Positions 1 through 6,571 of a stretch of DNA of 38,318 nucleotides are shown here, in pieces (the stretch's first letter is position 1; each line of letters starts with the position of its first letter). Origin of the DNA: an uncultured Helicobacter sp. (lineage in GTDB: Bacteria; Campylobacterota; Campylobacteria; Campylobacterales; Helicobacteraceae); the NCBI GenBank assembly GCA_947177485.1, contig CAMWUR010000015.1:1-38318 (forward strand). Direction: 5' to 3'. The notes under the pieces are model-generated. The model was not told where the DNA came from. It saw only the letters and a list, made by a program, of their open reading frames with translations, and did no database searches. The translations under genes and the position numbers were made by a program.

Positions 1-9
1 CGCACCTCC
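1..9. repeat. Truncated end of a GGAGGTGCG/CGCACCTCC palindromic element
   Basis: The window opens with CGCACCTCC, the same right terminus that ends the complete type A elements at 39-97 and 280-341. The rest of this copy would lie to the left of the window. Confidence 0.5.
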
Positions 10-38
10 CGCCAATTCTACTCGCAATGACATTCATC

Positions 39-97
39 GGAGGTGCGACTTTGGTCGCACTCATGATTGGATTGTGTGCGATTGAAATCGCACCTCC
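39..97. repeat. Type A palindromic repeat, copy 1 (two hairpins inside inverted termini)
   Basis: The element starts GGAGGTGCGA and ends TCGCACCTCC, a 10-bp terminal inverted repeat. Inside each end is a perfect 7-bp hairpin with a 4-nt loop: GTGCGAC-TTTG-GTCGCAC and GTGCGAT-TGAA-ATCGCAC. The DNA or RNA could fold either as two small hairpins or as one long outer stem. It is non-coding. Three more complete copies and one fragment occur in this window, always between genes, which resembles a REP/BIME-type element. Confidence 0.85.
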
Positions 98-108
98 AAT
101 ATTCTAAC

Positions 109-279
109 GTCATTGTGAGCAAAGCGCAACATCTCATGATTCTCACCCCGAGATTCTGCACTCGCGCACACGAGTTCAGAATGACAAAAAGGGATTCTTG
201 TATGTTGATTGCCACGCGTTCTACGAACGTTCGCAATGACACGTGGAATCTTGTCATGTTGGGCATAGCAAAACATCTC
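109..279. repeat. Type B mosaic of short intergenic palindromic modules
   Basis: This stretch is built from short modules with fixed arms and a variable small hairpin inside: GTCATTGTGAG (109), a TCAGAATGACA module (173-187), a GATTGCCACG...TCGCAATGACA module (207-241) and a GTCATGTTG...AAACATCTC module (253-279). The same modules recur at 1937-2092, 2352-2424, 32343-32490, 37247-37275 and 38100-38160. No convincing gene is present; the open frames here are made by the repeats. Confidence 0.75.
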
Positions 280-341
280 GGAGGTGCGACTTTGGTTGCG
301 CTGATTCATGATTCTATATGTGCGGTTAAAACCGCACCTCC
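280..341. repeat. Type A palindromic repeat, copy 2
   Basis: It has the same architecture as the copy at 39-97. The second hairpin is GTGCGGT-TAAA-ACCGCAC, so the third-position pairs differ from copy 1 but both sides of the stem changed together. The first hairpin carries GTTGCGC, which keeps pairing to GTGCGAC through G-U pairs. It ends about 40 bp before the guaB promoter. Confidence 0.85.
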
Positions 342-380
342 ATTTGTCATACGGTTGGTATACTATTAGAAAACTTTGCA

Positions 381-386
381 TACAAT
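381..386 (+). promoter_or_regulatory. Predicted -10 element of guaB
   Basis: TACAAT lies 28 bp before the guaB start and is followed by a good ribosome binding site (AAAGGAG at 404-410). No clear -35 hexamer is visible, as is usual for vegetative promoters of Helicobacter and Campylobacter. Confidence 0.55.
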
Positions 387-414
387 TCCATATATCGTGG
401 GCAAAGGAGCAACA

Positions 415-1860
415 ATGAAATTCCAAACACGTGCCTTAACCTTTGAAGATGTCTTGCTCGTTCCCCAATACTCTGATGTTCTACCTTCAGAAGTGCTATT
501 AACAAGCCAGCTCACGCGTTCTATCACCCTGAATGCCCCCATTCTCTCCGCAGCAATGGATACCGTAACCGAATACCGCATGGCGATTGCCGTTGCAAGG
601 CAAGGCGGAATCGGCATTATCCACAAGAATATGCCCACAGAATCGCAATGTGAACAGATTGTCAAAGTCAAGAAAAGCGAGAGTGGCATCATCATCGACC
701 CCGTGCATATTGAGGCGCACAATTCGCTTGCCGAGGCAAAGGCGATTATGGACAATTACAAAATCTCGGGTGTGCCTGTTGTCGATAGCGACAAAACACT
801 CATCGGGATTCTCACAAATCGCGACATTCGCTTCGAGAGCGATTTTAGCAAAAACGTAGGCTCGGTGATGACGAGCAAGAATCTTGTTACAAGCGAGGTG
901 GGCACAGACCTCGACACCGCGCGCGACATCATGCATGCGCACAGAATCGAGAAACTGCCGCTTGTTGACACAAACGGCAAGCTCAAGGGGCTCATCACGA
1001 TTAAAGACATTCAAAAAAAACGCGACTATCCGCATGCAAACAAGGATTCGTTTGGACGTTTGCGCGTGGGCGCGGCGATTGGCGTGCGGCAGTTTGAGCG
1101 CGCGGCTATGCTTGTTGAATCTGGCGTTGATGTGTTGGTGCTCGATAGCGCGCATGGGCATTCTAAGGGCGTCATCGAGACATTGCAACACATCAAGGCG
1201 AATCTAAAAGTTGACGTGATTGTGGGCAACATCGCCACGCAATCTGCCGCGTGCGATTTGATTGCGGCAGGTGCTGACGCGCTCAAGGTTGGGATTGGAC
1301 CTGGGAGCATCTGCACAACGCGAATCGTTGCGGGCGTGGGCGTCCCACAGATTAGCGCGATTGCCGAAGTCGCAGGCATTGCACACCAACACCATATCCC
1401 CGTGATTGCTGATGGCGGAATCAAATATTCTGGCGATGTCGCAAAGGCTCTTGCGGCGGGTGCTAGCAGCGTCATGCTTGGCGGAATGCTCGCCGGCACT
1501 GAAGAAGCGCCCGGCGAGATTGTGATGTATCAGGGGCGACAATACAAGAGCTATCGCGGCATGGGCAGCATTGGGGCGATGAGCAAGGGCAGCAGCGACC
1601 GCTATTTTCAAGACGGGCTCGCGAGCGACAAACTCGTCCCCGAAGGAATCGAAGGGCGCGTGCCGTTTCGCGGCAAAGCTGCCGATGTGCTGCATCAGAT
1701 TCTTGGTGGCGTGCGCTCGTCTATGGGATATTTGGGCGCAAAAGACGTTTCCACACTTTGGGAGCGCGCAAACTTTGTTGAGATTACGCAAGCAGGACTC
1801 AAAGAATCGCATGTACATGATGTGATGATTACACACGAGGCGCCGAATTACCATATCTAA
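415..1860 (+). CDS. guaB: IMP dehydrogenase
   Basis: GuaB oxidises IMP to XMP with NAD+, the first committed step of GMP synthesis in the cytosol. The 481-residue product has the family's layout: an N-terminal barrel part ([11 protein letters not shown] near residue 8), two CBS domains at about residues 95-205, and the catalytic loop [11 protein letters not shown] with the nucleophilic cysteine near residue 300. The mobile-flap and glycine-rich motifs GGIKYSGD and YRGMGS follow. I chose ATG 415 over an upstream TTG at 376 because AAAGGAG sits just before it and the family starts there. The gene is flanked on both sides by palindromic repeat arrays, so it is probably monocistronic. Nothing in the sequence suggests damage. 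Confidence 0.97.
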   Translation: MKFQTRALTFEDVLLVPQYSDVLPSEVLLTSQLTRSITLNAPILSAAMDTVTEYRMAIAVARQGGIGIIHKNMPTESQCEQIVKVKKSESGIIIDPVHIEAHNSLAEAKAIMDNYKISGVPVVDSDKTLIGILTNRDIRFESDFSKNVGSVMTSKNLVTSEVGTDLDTARDIMHAHRIEKLPLVDTNGKLKGLITIKDIQKKRDYPHANKDSFGRLRVGAAIGVRQFERAAMLVESGVDVLVLDSAHGHSKGVIETLQHIKANLKVDVIVGNIATQSAACDLIAAGADALKVGIGPGSICTTRIVAGVGVPQISAIAEVAGIAHQHHIPVIADGGIKYSGDVAKALAAGASSVMLGGMLAGTEEAPGEIVMYQGRQYKSYRGMGSIGAMSKGSSDRYFQDGLASDKLVPEGIEGRVPFRGKAADVLHQILGGVRSSMGYLGAKDVSTLWERANFVEITQAGLKESHVHDVMITHEAPNYHI

Positions 1861-1874
1861 CACATAGAATCTTT

Positions 1875-1926
1875 GGAGGTGCGACTTTAGTCGCACATTA
1901 ATGAGTGCGATTGAAATCGCACCTTC
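1875..1926. repeat. Type A palindromic repeat, copy 3
   Basis: The hairpins are GTGCGAC-TTTA-GTCGCAC and GTGCGAT-TGAA-ATCGCAC; the right terminus reads CGCACCTTC, one base away from the usual CACCTCC. It begins 14 bp after the guaB stop codon and could act as a transcript end structure there. Confidence 0.85.
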
Positions 1927-1936
1927 GATTCCACTC

Positions 1937-2092
1937 TGTCATTGCGAGGCGAAGCAATCAACCGTCTTTGAACGCTTGCTTGGGATTCTTTGCTCGTTGA
2001 TTGCCACGCTCGCGCCGCTCGTTCGCAATGACATTGGAATCTTTAACGTTGGAATCTTGTCATGTTGAGGCGAAGCCAAAACATCTCTATGG
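1937..2092. repeat. Type B mosaic of short palindromic modules
   Basis: Modules in order are TGTCATTGCGAGGCGAAGC (1937), GATTGCCACG...TTCGCAATGACA (about 1999-2033) and TGTCATGTTGAGGCGAAGCC (about 2057) with its AAACATCTC end. An open frame at 2001-2408 runs through this array, element C and further repeats; it has no family resemblance and I regard it as non-coding. Confidence 0.7.
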
Positions 2093-2156
2093 ATTCCATG
2101 CTATTTTTGATTCTATCTCGTTTTCATCTTTATCTAGGATTCTTTGTTTTTTCTTC

Positions 2157-2204
2157 AAGGGGGATAAGGGGAACTACTTGCGAAGCGTTCCCCTTATCCC
2201 CCTT
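2157..2204. repeat. Perfect 18-bp inverted repeat with 12-nt loop
   Basis: AAGGGGGATAAGGGGAAC (2157-2174) is exactly complementary to GTTCCCCTTATCCCCCTT (2187-2204). The loop is TACTTGCGAAGC. The C-rich right arm leads directly into element C (2221-2347). A related, imperfect C-rich run (minus strand of 38295-38318) abuts the second copy of element C at the right edge of the window. It has no T-run, so a simple intrinsic terminator is unlikely. Confidence 0.8.
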
Positions 2205-2220
2205 AACCACCAATCCCTAG

Positions 2221-2347
2221 CACGCTTCTTCAATGTGCGCTACGCTTGTATATGTCGCACTCCACAGCACTTCGTCTATGTTATGCCTTGCGGCTCAAAC
2301 ATAGACGTTGCGCGCTGTGGCTGGGACATTCACACGATGAGCAATGG
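2221..2347 (+). repeat. Element C, copy 1: folded intergenic element with three-tier stem
   Basis: An outer stem CCACAGC/GCTGTGG (2262-2268 with 2314-2320), a middle stem CGTCTATGTT/AACATAGACG (2273-2282 with 2298-2307) and an apical GCC/GGC pairing form one long hairpin. It is preceded by a conserved arm, AATGTGCGCTACGCTTGTAT. A diverged copy in inverse orientation lies at 38170-38294, with different but still complementary middle-stem bases, and a half copy lies at 32586-32645. It could be a non-coding RNA-like repeat or a non-autonomous mobile sequence; function unknown. Confidence 0.7.
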
Positions 2348-2351
2348 TAAA

Positions 2352-2424
2352 GAGATGTTTCGCTTCGCTCAACATGACAAAGCCTCGTTGTTGGCACGAT
2401 CAACATGACAAATAGCAACATCTC
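2352..2424. repeat. Type B modules before rpsB
   Basis: GAGATGTTTCGCTTCGCTC followed by AACATGACA is the reverse of the TGTCATGTTGAGCGAAGCG...ACATCTC module seen elsewhere. A second, partial AACATGACA...ACATCTC unit follows at 2402-2424, immediately before the rpsB promoter. Confidence 0.6.
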
Positions 2425-2439
2425 AATGTCAAAATATGC

Positions 2440-2445
2440 TATAAT
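2440..2445 (+). promoter_or_regulatory. Predicted extended -10 of the rpsB operon
   Basis: TATAAT preceded by TATGC gives the extended TGnTATAAT-like form. Transcription would start near 2452, leaving an untranslated leader of about 78 nt before rpsB. Confidence 0.65.
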
Positions 2446-2464
2446 GCCCTTTCCAAATCTCGCA

Positions 2465-2507
2465 CATACCCACGACTAGATGCTGCAAAACTTGCGGTAT
2501 GGGTATG
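2465..2507 (+). promoter_or_regulatory. Stem-loop in the rpsB leader, candidate S2 autoregulatory structure
   Basis: CATACCCA (2465-2472) pairs with TGGGTATG (2500-2507). Inside it CTGCAA (2483-2488) pairs with TTGCGG (2492-2497) through one G-U pair. The stem ends 22 nt before the rpsB start and lies within the predicted transcript. In other bacteria ribosomal protein S2 represses its own operon through the rpsB leader, so a similar role is possible here; that link is inference. Confidence 0.45.
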
Positions 2508-2529
2508 GAGGCAAATCTTAGGAGACATT

Positions 2530-3306
2530 ATGGTAACAATGAAAGACCTACTTGAATGCGGTGTGCATTTTGGGCATCAGACGCGACGTTGGAATCCCAA
2601 AATGAAACGTTATATTTTTGGTGTGCGCAAGAATATCCACATCATCGACTTGCAAAAGACTTTGCGCCATTTCCGACTCATATACGGAATCGTACGCGAT
2701 GCGGCAGCAGAGGGCAAAACGATTATGTTTGTGGGCACAAAAAAGCAAGCAAGCGAAACCATCAAGCAATATGCCGAAATGATTGGCGCGCCGTATGTGA
2801 ACTATCGCTGGCTTGGCGGCATGCTCACCAACTATGCCACGATTCGTAAATCAATTCGCAAACTCGAAAATATCGAAGAAATCGAAGCAAATGGGCAGAT
2901 TGACCTGCTCACCAAAAAAGAAAAATTGATGTTGCTGCGCAAAAAAGAAAAGCTCGAGAAATATCTCGGTGGTGTGCGCCATCTCAAAAAATCTCCTGAC
3001 ATGATTTTTGTCGTCGATACTGTCAAAGAACGTATCGCTGTTGCCGAAGCACGTCGACTTGGAATCCCTGTCATCGCGCCGCTTGACACCAATTGCGACC
3101 CTGATTGTGTCGACTATCCCATTCCGGGCAATGACGATGCGATTCGCTCGATTCAGCTCTTCTGTCGCGAAATTACTGACGCCGTGCTCGAAGGCAGGGC
3201 GCTTAGCAATGGCGAAGAAAGCGCTGTGCCTAGCAACATCAACCTTGAAACCACAGAATCTGACGAAGCCGATATGGGCGCTCTTGTCGATAGTATGAAT
3301 CATTAG
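2530..3306 (+). CDS. rpsB: 30S ribosomal protein S2
   Basis: S2 is a late-assembling protein of the small ribosomal subunit that contacts S1. The 258-residue product opens with [14 protein letters not shown] and carries [26 protein letters not shown] and FVVDTVKE, all diagnostic of bacterial S2. ATG 2530 is preceded by TTAGGAGA. It is followed after 8 bp by tsf, the usual pairing, and the two are almost certainly co-transcribed from the promoter at 2440. The acidic C-terminal tail is typical for the phylum. Confidence 0.98.
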   Translation: MVTMKDLLECGVHFGHQTRRWNPKMKRYIFGVRKNIHIIDLQKTLRHFRLIYGIVRDAAAEGKTIMFVGTKKQASETIKQYAEMIGAPYVNYRWLGGMLTNYATIRKSIRKLENIEEIEANGQIDLLTKKEKLMLLRKKEKLEKYLGGVRHLKKSPDMIFVVDTVKERIAVAEARRLGIPVIAPLDTNCDPDCVDYPIPGNDDAIRSIQLFCREITDAVLEGRALSNGEESAVPSNINLETTESDEADMGALVDSMNH

Positions 3307-3314
3307 GAGGCAAT

Positions 3315-4388
3315 ATGGCAGATGTAACAATTAGCGCACAGCTTGTCAAACAATTGCGCGAAATGACAGACGCGCCCATGATGGATTGCAAAAAAGCGCT
3401 TGTGGAAACAGGCGGCGACATCGACAAAGCAGTGGATTTTCTCCGTGAAAAAGGACTTTCTAAGGCGTCTAAGAAAGCAGACAGAATCGCGAGCGAAGGC
3501 GTGATTAGCATGAAAATCGCGCCCGATTTTAGCAAAGCATCCTTGCTCGAAATCAACTCCGAGACCGACTTTGTTGCAAAGAACGATTCGTTCATCGCCC
3601 TTGTTTCAAAGACAACTGATGTCATTTTTGACAAAGAAATCGACACCATGCAAGACCTCGAGACCATCTCGATTGACAATACAAAATTTGCCGAGTTTTT
3701 TCAGCAAAACATCGCAAAGATTGGTGAGAACATCGTTTTGCGCCGATTCCAAACACTCAAGGCAAATGCGCAAGTAGTTGTTAATGGCTATGTACATACC
3801 AACAAGCGCGTGGGCGTGTTGATTGTCTTACGTTTTGGCAAAGAAGAAAATCGCGACAAAGCCATTGCACTTGCCAAAAGCCTTGCAATGCACGCCGCGG
3901 CGATGAAACCCCAAACCATTAGCTATAAAGGCTTCGCGCCAGATTTTATCGAAAAGGAAAAAGTCGCGCTTGTTGCCGAGCTCGAAAAAGAAAATGAGGA
4001 ACTTGCACGATTGAAGAAGCCTTTGCACAAAATCCCGCGCTTTGTGTCGCAAAAAGAGCTCACTGCCGAGATTCTCAAAGAAGAGGAGGAGCATCTCAAA
4101 GAGGAACTCAAAGCACAAAATAAACCCGAAGCCATTTGGGATAGAATCATTCCGGGACAAATGGAACGTTTTGTCGCCGACAACACCCTGCTCGACCAGC
4201 GGCTGACTTTGCTTGGGCAATTCTATATTCTCGATGACAAAAAACGTGTGGAGCAGATTCTAAGCGAAACAGGCAAAGCCGCAGATGATTCCTTTAGTGT
4301 TGTCGATTATGTACGCTTTGAGCTTGGCGAGGGGATTGAGAAAAAAGAGAACGATTTTGCCGCAGAAGTAGCCGCGCAGCTAGGCTAG
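3315..4388 (+). CDS. tsf: Elongation factor Ts
   Basis: EF-Ts is the guanine-nucleotide exchange factor that recycles EF-Tu-GDP. The product has 357 residues. Its N-terminal UBA-like domain contains LREMTDAPMMDCKKAL, and the core has INSETDFVAKND, the EF-Tu contact region. The long charged segment around residues 205-265 and the overall length match campylobacterial EF-Ts, which is longer than the E. coli protein. A Shine-Dalgarno AGGAG lies before ATG 3315. The gene is second in rpsB-tsf-ABC-fliR, an order I recall from Campylobacter. Confidence 0.97.
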   Translation: MADVTISAQLVKQLREMTDAPMMDCKKALVETGGDIDKAVDFLREKGLSKASKKADRIASEGVISMKIAPDFSKASLLEINSETDFVAKNDSFIALVSKTTDVIFDKEIDTMQDLETISIDNTKFAEFFQQNIAKIGENIVLRRFQTLKANAQVVVNGYVHTNKRVGVLIVLRFGKEENRDKAIALAKSLAMHAAAMKPQTISYKGFAPDFIEKEKVALVAELEKENEELARLKKPLHKIPRFVSQKELTAEILKEEEEHLKEELKAQNKPEAIWDRIIPGQMERFVADNTLLDQRLTLLGQFYILDDKKRVEQILSETGKAADDSFSVVDYVRFELGEGIEKKENDFAAEVAAQLG

Positions 4389-4390
4389 AG

Positions 4391-5032
4391 ATGACACTTC
4401 TGCAAGCAAGCGGGCTTGGACATCGTTTCGATTGCCCGCTTTTTCGTGCGCTTGCACTCGAAGTTTGCGAGGGCGAGACTCTAAGCATTGTTGGCGTCAG
4501 CGGCAGCGGAAAAAGCACACTTTTGCATATCCTCGCAACTCTGTTGCGACCGATGGAAGGCGATGTGTATCTCTTTGGCAAAAACATCTATACGTTGAGC
4601 AACGATTCCCTGCTCGCCATTCGCCGCAATCAAATCGGAATCGTATTCCAATCCCACTATCTCTTTCGTGGCTTTAGCGCCACAGAGAATCTTCAAGTCG
4701 CCACATTGCTTGCGGGCGAAACAATCGATGAGGACATTTTGCAAAATTTCAAAATCCAACATCTCCTGCATAGTAGCGCGTCCAAACTAAGCGGCGGCGA
4801 GCAGCAGCGGTTGTCGATTGCGCGCGTACTCATGAAAAAACCAAACATCATCTTTGCAGACGAGCCCACAGGCAATCTCGACCAAGAAACATCTGCAAGC
4901 GTGATGAACGCTATTTTTGACTATGTGGAACACATGAAAGCCGCGCTCGTGCTTGTTACACATGACATCGAGCTTGCACATCGTTGCACCAAATGTTTTA
5001 CGCTTGCAAATCAAACCTTGACACAAAGCTAG
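4391..5032 (+). CDS. LolD-like ABC transporter ATP-binding protein
   Basis: A 213-residue ABC ATPase of the MacB/LolD type. Visible motifs are Walker A GVSGSGKST (residues 35-43), the Q-loop region GIVFQSHYLFRGFSA, signature LSGGEQQR (about 133-140), Walker B NIIFADEPTGNLD and the H-loop VLVTHD. Related proteins power lipoprotein release (LolCDE) or export by MacB-type permeases. No permease partner is adjacent, so the substrate cannot be assigned. It begins 2 bp after tsf and 9 bp before fliR, giving tight co-transcription; the same ATPase sits in this position in Campylobacter as I recall. LolD is the best guess but not proven. Confidence 0.85.
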   Translation: MTLLQASGLGHRFDCPLFRALALEVCEGETLSIVGVSGSGKSTLLHILATLLRPMEGDVYLFGKNIYTLSNDSLLAIRRNQIGIVFQSHYLFRGFSATENLQVATLLAGETIDEDILQNFKIQHLLHSSASKLSGGEQQRLSIARVLMKKPNIIFADEPTGNLDQETSASVMNAIFDYVEHMKAALVLVTHDIELAHRCTKCFTLANQTLTQS

Positions 5033-5041
5033 GATTGTTTT

Positions 5042-5809
5042 ATGGAATTTGTTTCAATGCTCACCGATGCAGGGGTGGCAAATTTTCTGTTCCTGCTTTT
5101 GCGTTTTATGGGCGTTCTTACCTTTTTCCCATTCTATGAACATCAGCTTCTGCCGATGTCCGTTCGCGGAGCGCTTGCATTTTATCTTGCGCTTCTTTTC
5201 TACCCGATTGTCCCACATCAAGTGCCGCCAATGGAGCCTGTTGCATTCATTCTTGGCGGACTCGGCGAGGTGATGCTTGGATTCCTAAGCTCGATGTTTT
5301 TGCAAATTGTGTTTGGAATGATTAACTTCGGCGGCGAGACTGTGAGTTTTGCAATGGGACTCACAATGGCAAGCGCCTTTGACCCAGTGTCGGGCACACA
5401 AAGGGCGATTATTGCACATATCATTACCATGCTCGCCTTACTCATTTTGCTTGCATTTGATTTTCATCATCTCATACTCGAATTTGTCGCTGTTTCGCTA
5501 AACGCGATTCCGCTTGGTGGCTTCGTCTTTTCGGGCGACATTGTGCCCTATATCGTCAAGGCATTCACAAATCTATTCCTGATTGGATTCACAATGGCAT
5601 TCCCGATTGTCGCGCTTATTCTACTCTCCGACATCATCTTTGGCATGATTATGAAAACCCACCCGCAGTTTAACTTGCTTGTCATCGGCTTTCCTGTTAA
5701 GATTTCGGTTGCATTTGCAGTGCTCATTGTGATTTTGCCTGCAATTATGATTCATTTCCAGCGCGAGATTCGACTTGCATTTGACGCATTGCAAATGTTT
5801 TTGCAGTAG
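5042..5809 (+). CDS. fliR: Flagellar export apparatus protein FliR
   Basis: FliR is an integral membrane component of the flagellar type III secretion gate, forming with FliP and FliQ the export channel at the base of the hook-basal body. The 255-residue product is strongly hydrophobic with about six membrane segments and has the family's conserved start (LLLRFMGVLTFFPF) and GGETVSFAMGLTMASAFDP motif. It is encoded at the end of rpsB-tsf-ABC, so its basal expression is probably tied to a ribosomal-protein promoter rather than a flagellar one; I see no flagellar promoter in the 9-bp gap. Confidence 0.93.
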   Translation: MEFVSMLTDAGVANFLFLLLRFMGVLTFFPFYEHQLLPMSVRGALAFYLALLFYPIVPHQVPPMEPVAFILGGLGEVMLGFLSSMFLQIVFGMINFGGETVSFAMGLTMASAFDPVSGTQRAIIAHIITMLALLILLAFDFHHLILEFVAVSLNAIPLGGFVFSGDIVPYIVKAFTNLFLIGFTMAFPIVALILLSDIIFGMIMKTHPQFNLLVIGFPVKISVAFAVLIVILPAIMIHFQREIRLAFDALQMFLQ

Positions 5810-5813
5810 AAGA

Positions 5814-5832
5814 GCCCGCGTAGCACGCGGGC
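5814..5832. terminator. GC hairpin between convergent fliR and peroxiredoxin genes
   Basis: GCCCGCG-TAGCA-CGCGGGC is a perfect 7-bp stem with a 5-nt loop in the 30-bp gap between two convergent genes. It lacks a T-run on either strand, so bidirectional termination is plausible but not certain. Confidence 0.45.
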
Positions 5833-5839
5833 GAGAATC

Positions 5840-6436
5840 TTAGAGGTCTTTCTTGTGTTTTGCAAGATATGAAGCCACGCCTTTCGCGTCCGCTTTCATT
5901 CCCTCATCTCCCTTTTGCCAACCAGCGGGGCAAACTTCGCCATGTTCTTCATGGAAGAGCAGGGCATCAACCATACGCAACATCTCATCAACATTGCGTC
6001 CAAGTGGGAGGTCATTGATAACGGCATGGCGAATAGTTTGGTTTTTATCGATAAGGAACGAGCCGCGCAATGCCACAGATTCATTGAGCAAAATATCATA
6101 GCTTCGAGTAATCGATTTATCAATATCTGCAACCATTGGGAACTGGATATTGCCCACGCCGCCTTGGTCGACTGGGGTATTTTTCCACGCAAAATGTGTG
6201 AATTGCGAATCGATAGAAACACCAATCACATTCACACCACGTTCTTTAAATTTCTCTACGCGGTTCGAGAATGCGATGATTTCCGAAGGGCACACAAAAG
6301 TGAAATCGAGAGGCCAAAAGAATAAAACGGCGCCATTTTTGCCGAGATTCTTATAAAGCTCAAAATCAGGAACAATCTGATTGTCTGCCAAAACAGCTTG
6401 AGCAGTGAAGTTGGGGGCTTTTTTTGTAACTAACAT
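5840..6436 (-). CDS. tsaA: Typical 2-Cys peroxiredoxin (AhpC/TsaA)
   Basis: This enzyme reduces hydrogen peroxide, organic peroxides and peroxynitrite in the cytosol; in H. pylori the AhpC/TsaA enzyme is recycled by thioredoxin. The 198-residue product has the peroxidatic cysteine in FTFVCPSE (about residue 50) and the resolving cysteine in GEVCPAGW (about residue 170), plus the GVSIDS and FPMVAD motifs. AGGAGG lies directly before ATG 6436. It is transcribed divergently from metK. No PerR or Fur box is obvious to me in the upstream region. Confidence 0.96.
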   Translation of the reverse strand: MLVTKKAPNFTAQAVLADNQIVPDFELYKNLGKNGAVLFFWPLDFTFVCPSEIIAFSNRVEKFKERGVNVIGVSIDSQFTHFAWKNTPVDQGGVGNIQFPMVADIDKSITRSYDILLNESVALRGSFLIDKNQTIRHAVINDLPLGRNVDEMLRMVDALLFHEEHGEVCPAGWQKGDEGMKADAKGVASYLAKHKKDL

Positions 6437-6478
6437 AAATCCTCCTAAAGGAAAAAAATTATCATCTCTGACGGGCGC

Positions 6479-6484
6479 ATTGTA
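6479..6484 (-). promoter_or_regulatory. Predicted -10 of the peroxiredoxin gene
   Basis: On the minus strand the sequence reads GGGTACAATGCG. A start near 6472 would give a leader of about 36 nt containing the AGGAGG ribosome site. Confidence 0.5.
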
Positions 6485-6522
6485 CCCCGCTATTCATTAA
6501 AAATAGATTAAACATAATAAGA

Positions 6523-6528
6523 TAGAAT
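6523..6528 (+). promoter_or_regulatory. Predicted -10 of metK
   Basis: GATAGAAT precedes the metK start by about 45 bp; an AT-rich stretch lies upstream. It is divergent from the peroxiredoxin promoter, with about 40 bp between the two -10 elements. Confidence 0.45.
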
Positions 6529-6571
6529 CTTATGAATGGGATTTCCCAAAGTTTGAATTTTAAGGATATGT

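Noticed and set aside
18-426. Several open frames of 80-120 codons in the first 400 bp
   Set aside because: They are read through palindromic repeats on both strands and repeat the same translated words (such as RTSE) with no family resemblance.
1013-1021. Short homopolymer tracts (about 8 A or T, also at 22631) as phase-variable switches
   Set aside because: They are short, lie inside core genes (guaB, dnaB) and are not the long G or C runs used for phase variation in Helicobacter.
1204-1896. Minus-strand open frame of 230 codons opposite guaB
   Set aside because: It is a shadow of guaB, rich in arginine and histidine as expected from antisense reading of this codon usage.
2001-2408. 135-codon open frame between guaB and rpsB
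   Set aside because: It runs through type B modules, the 18-bp hairpin and element C, and its sequence is explained by these repeats. It has no ribosome site or protein-like composition.
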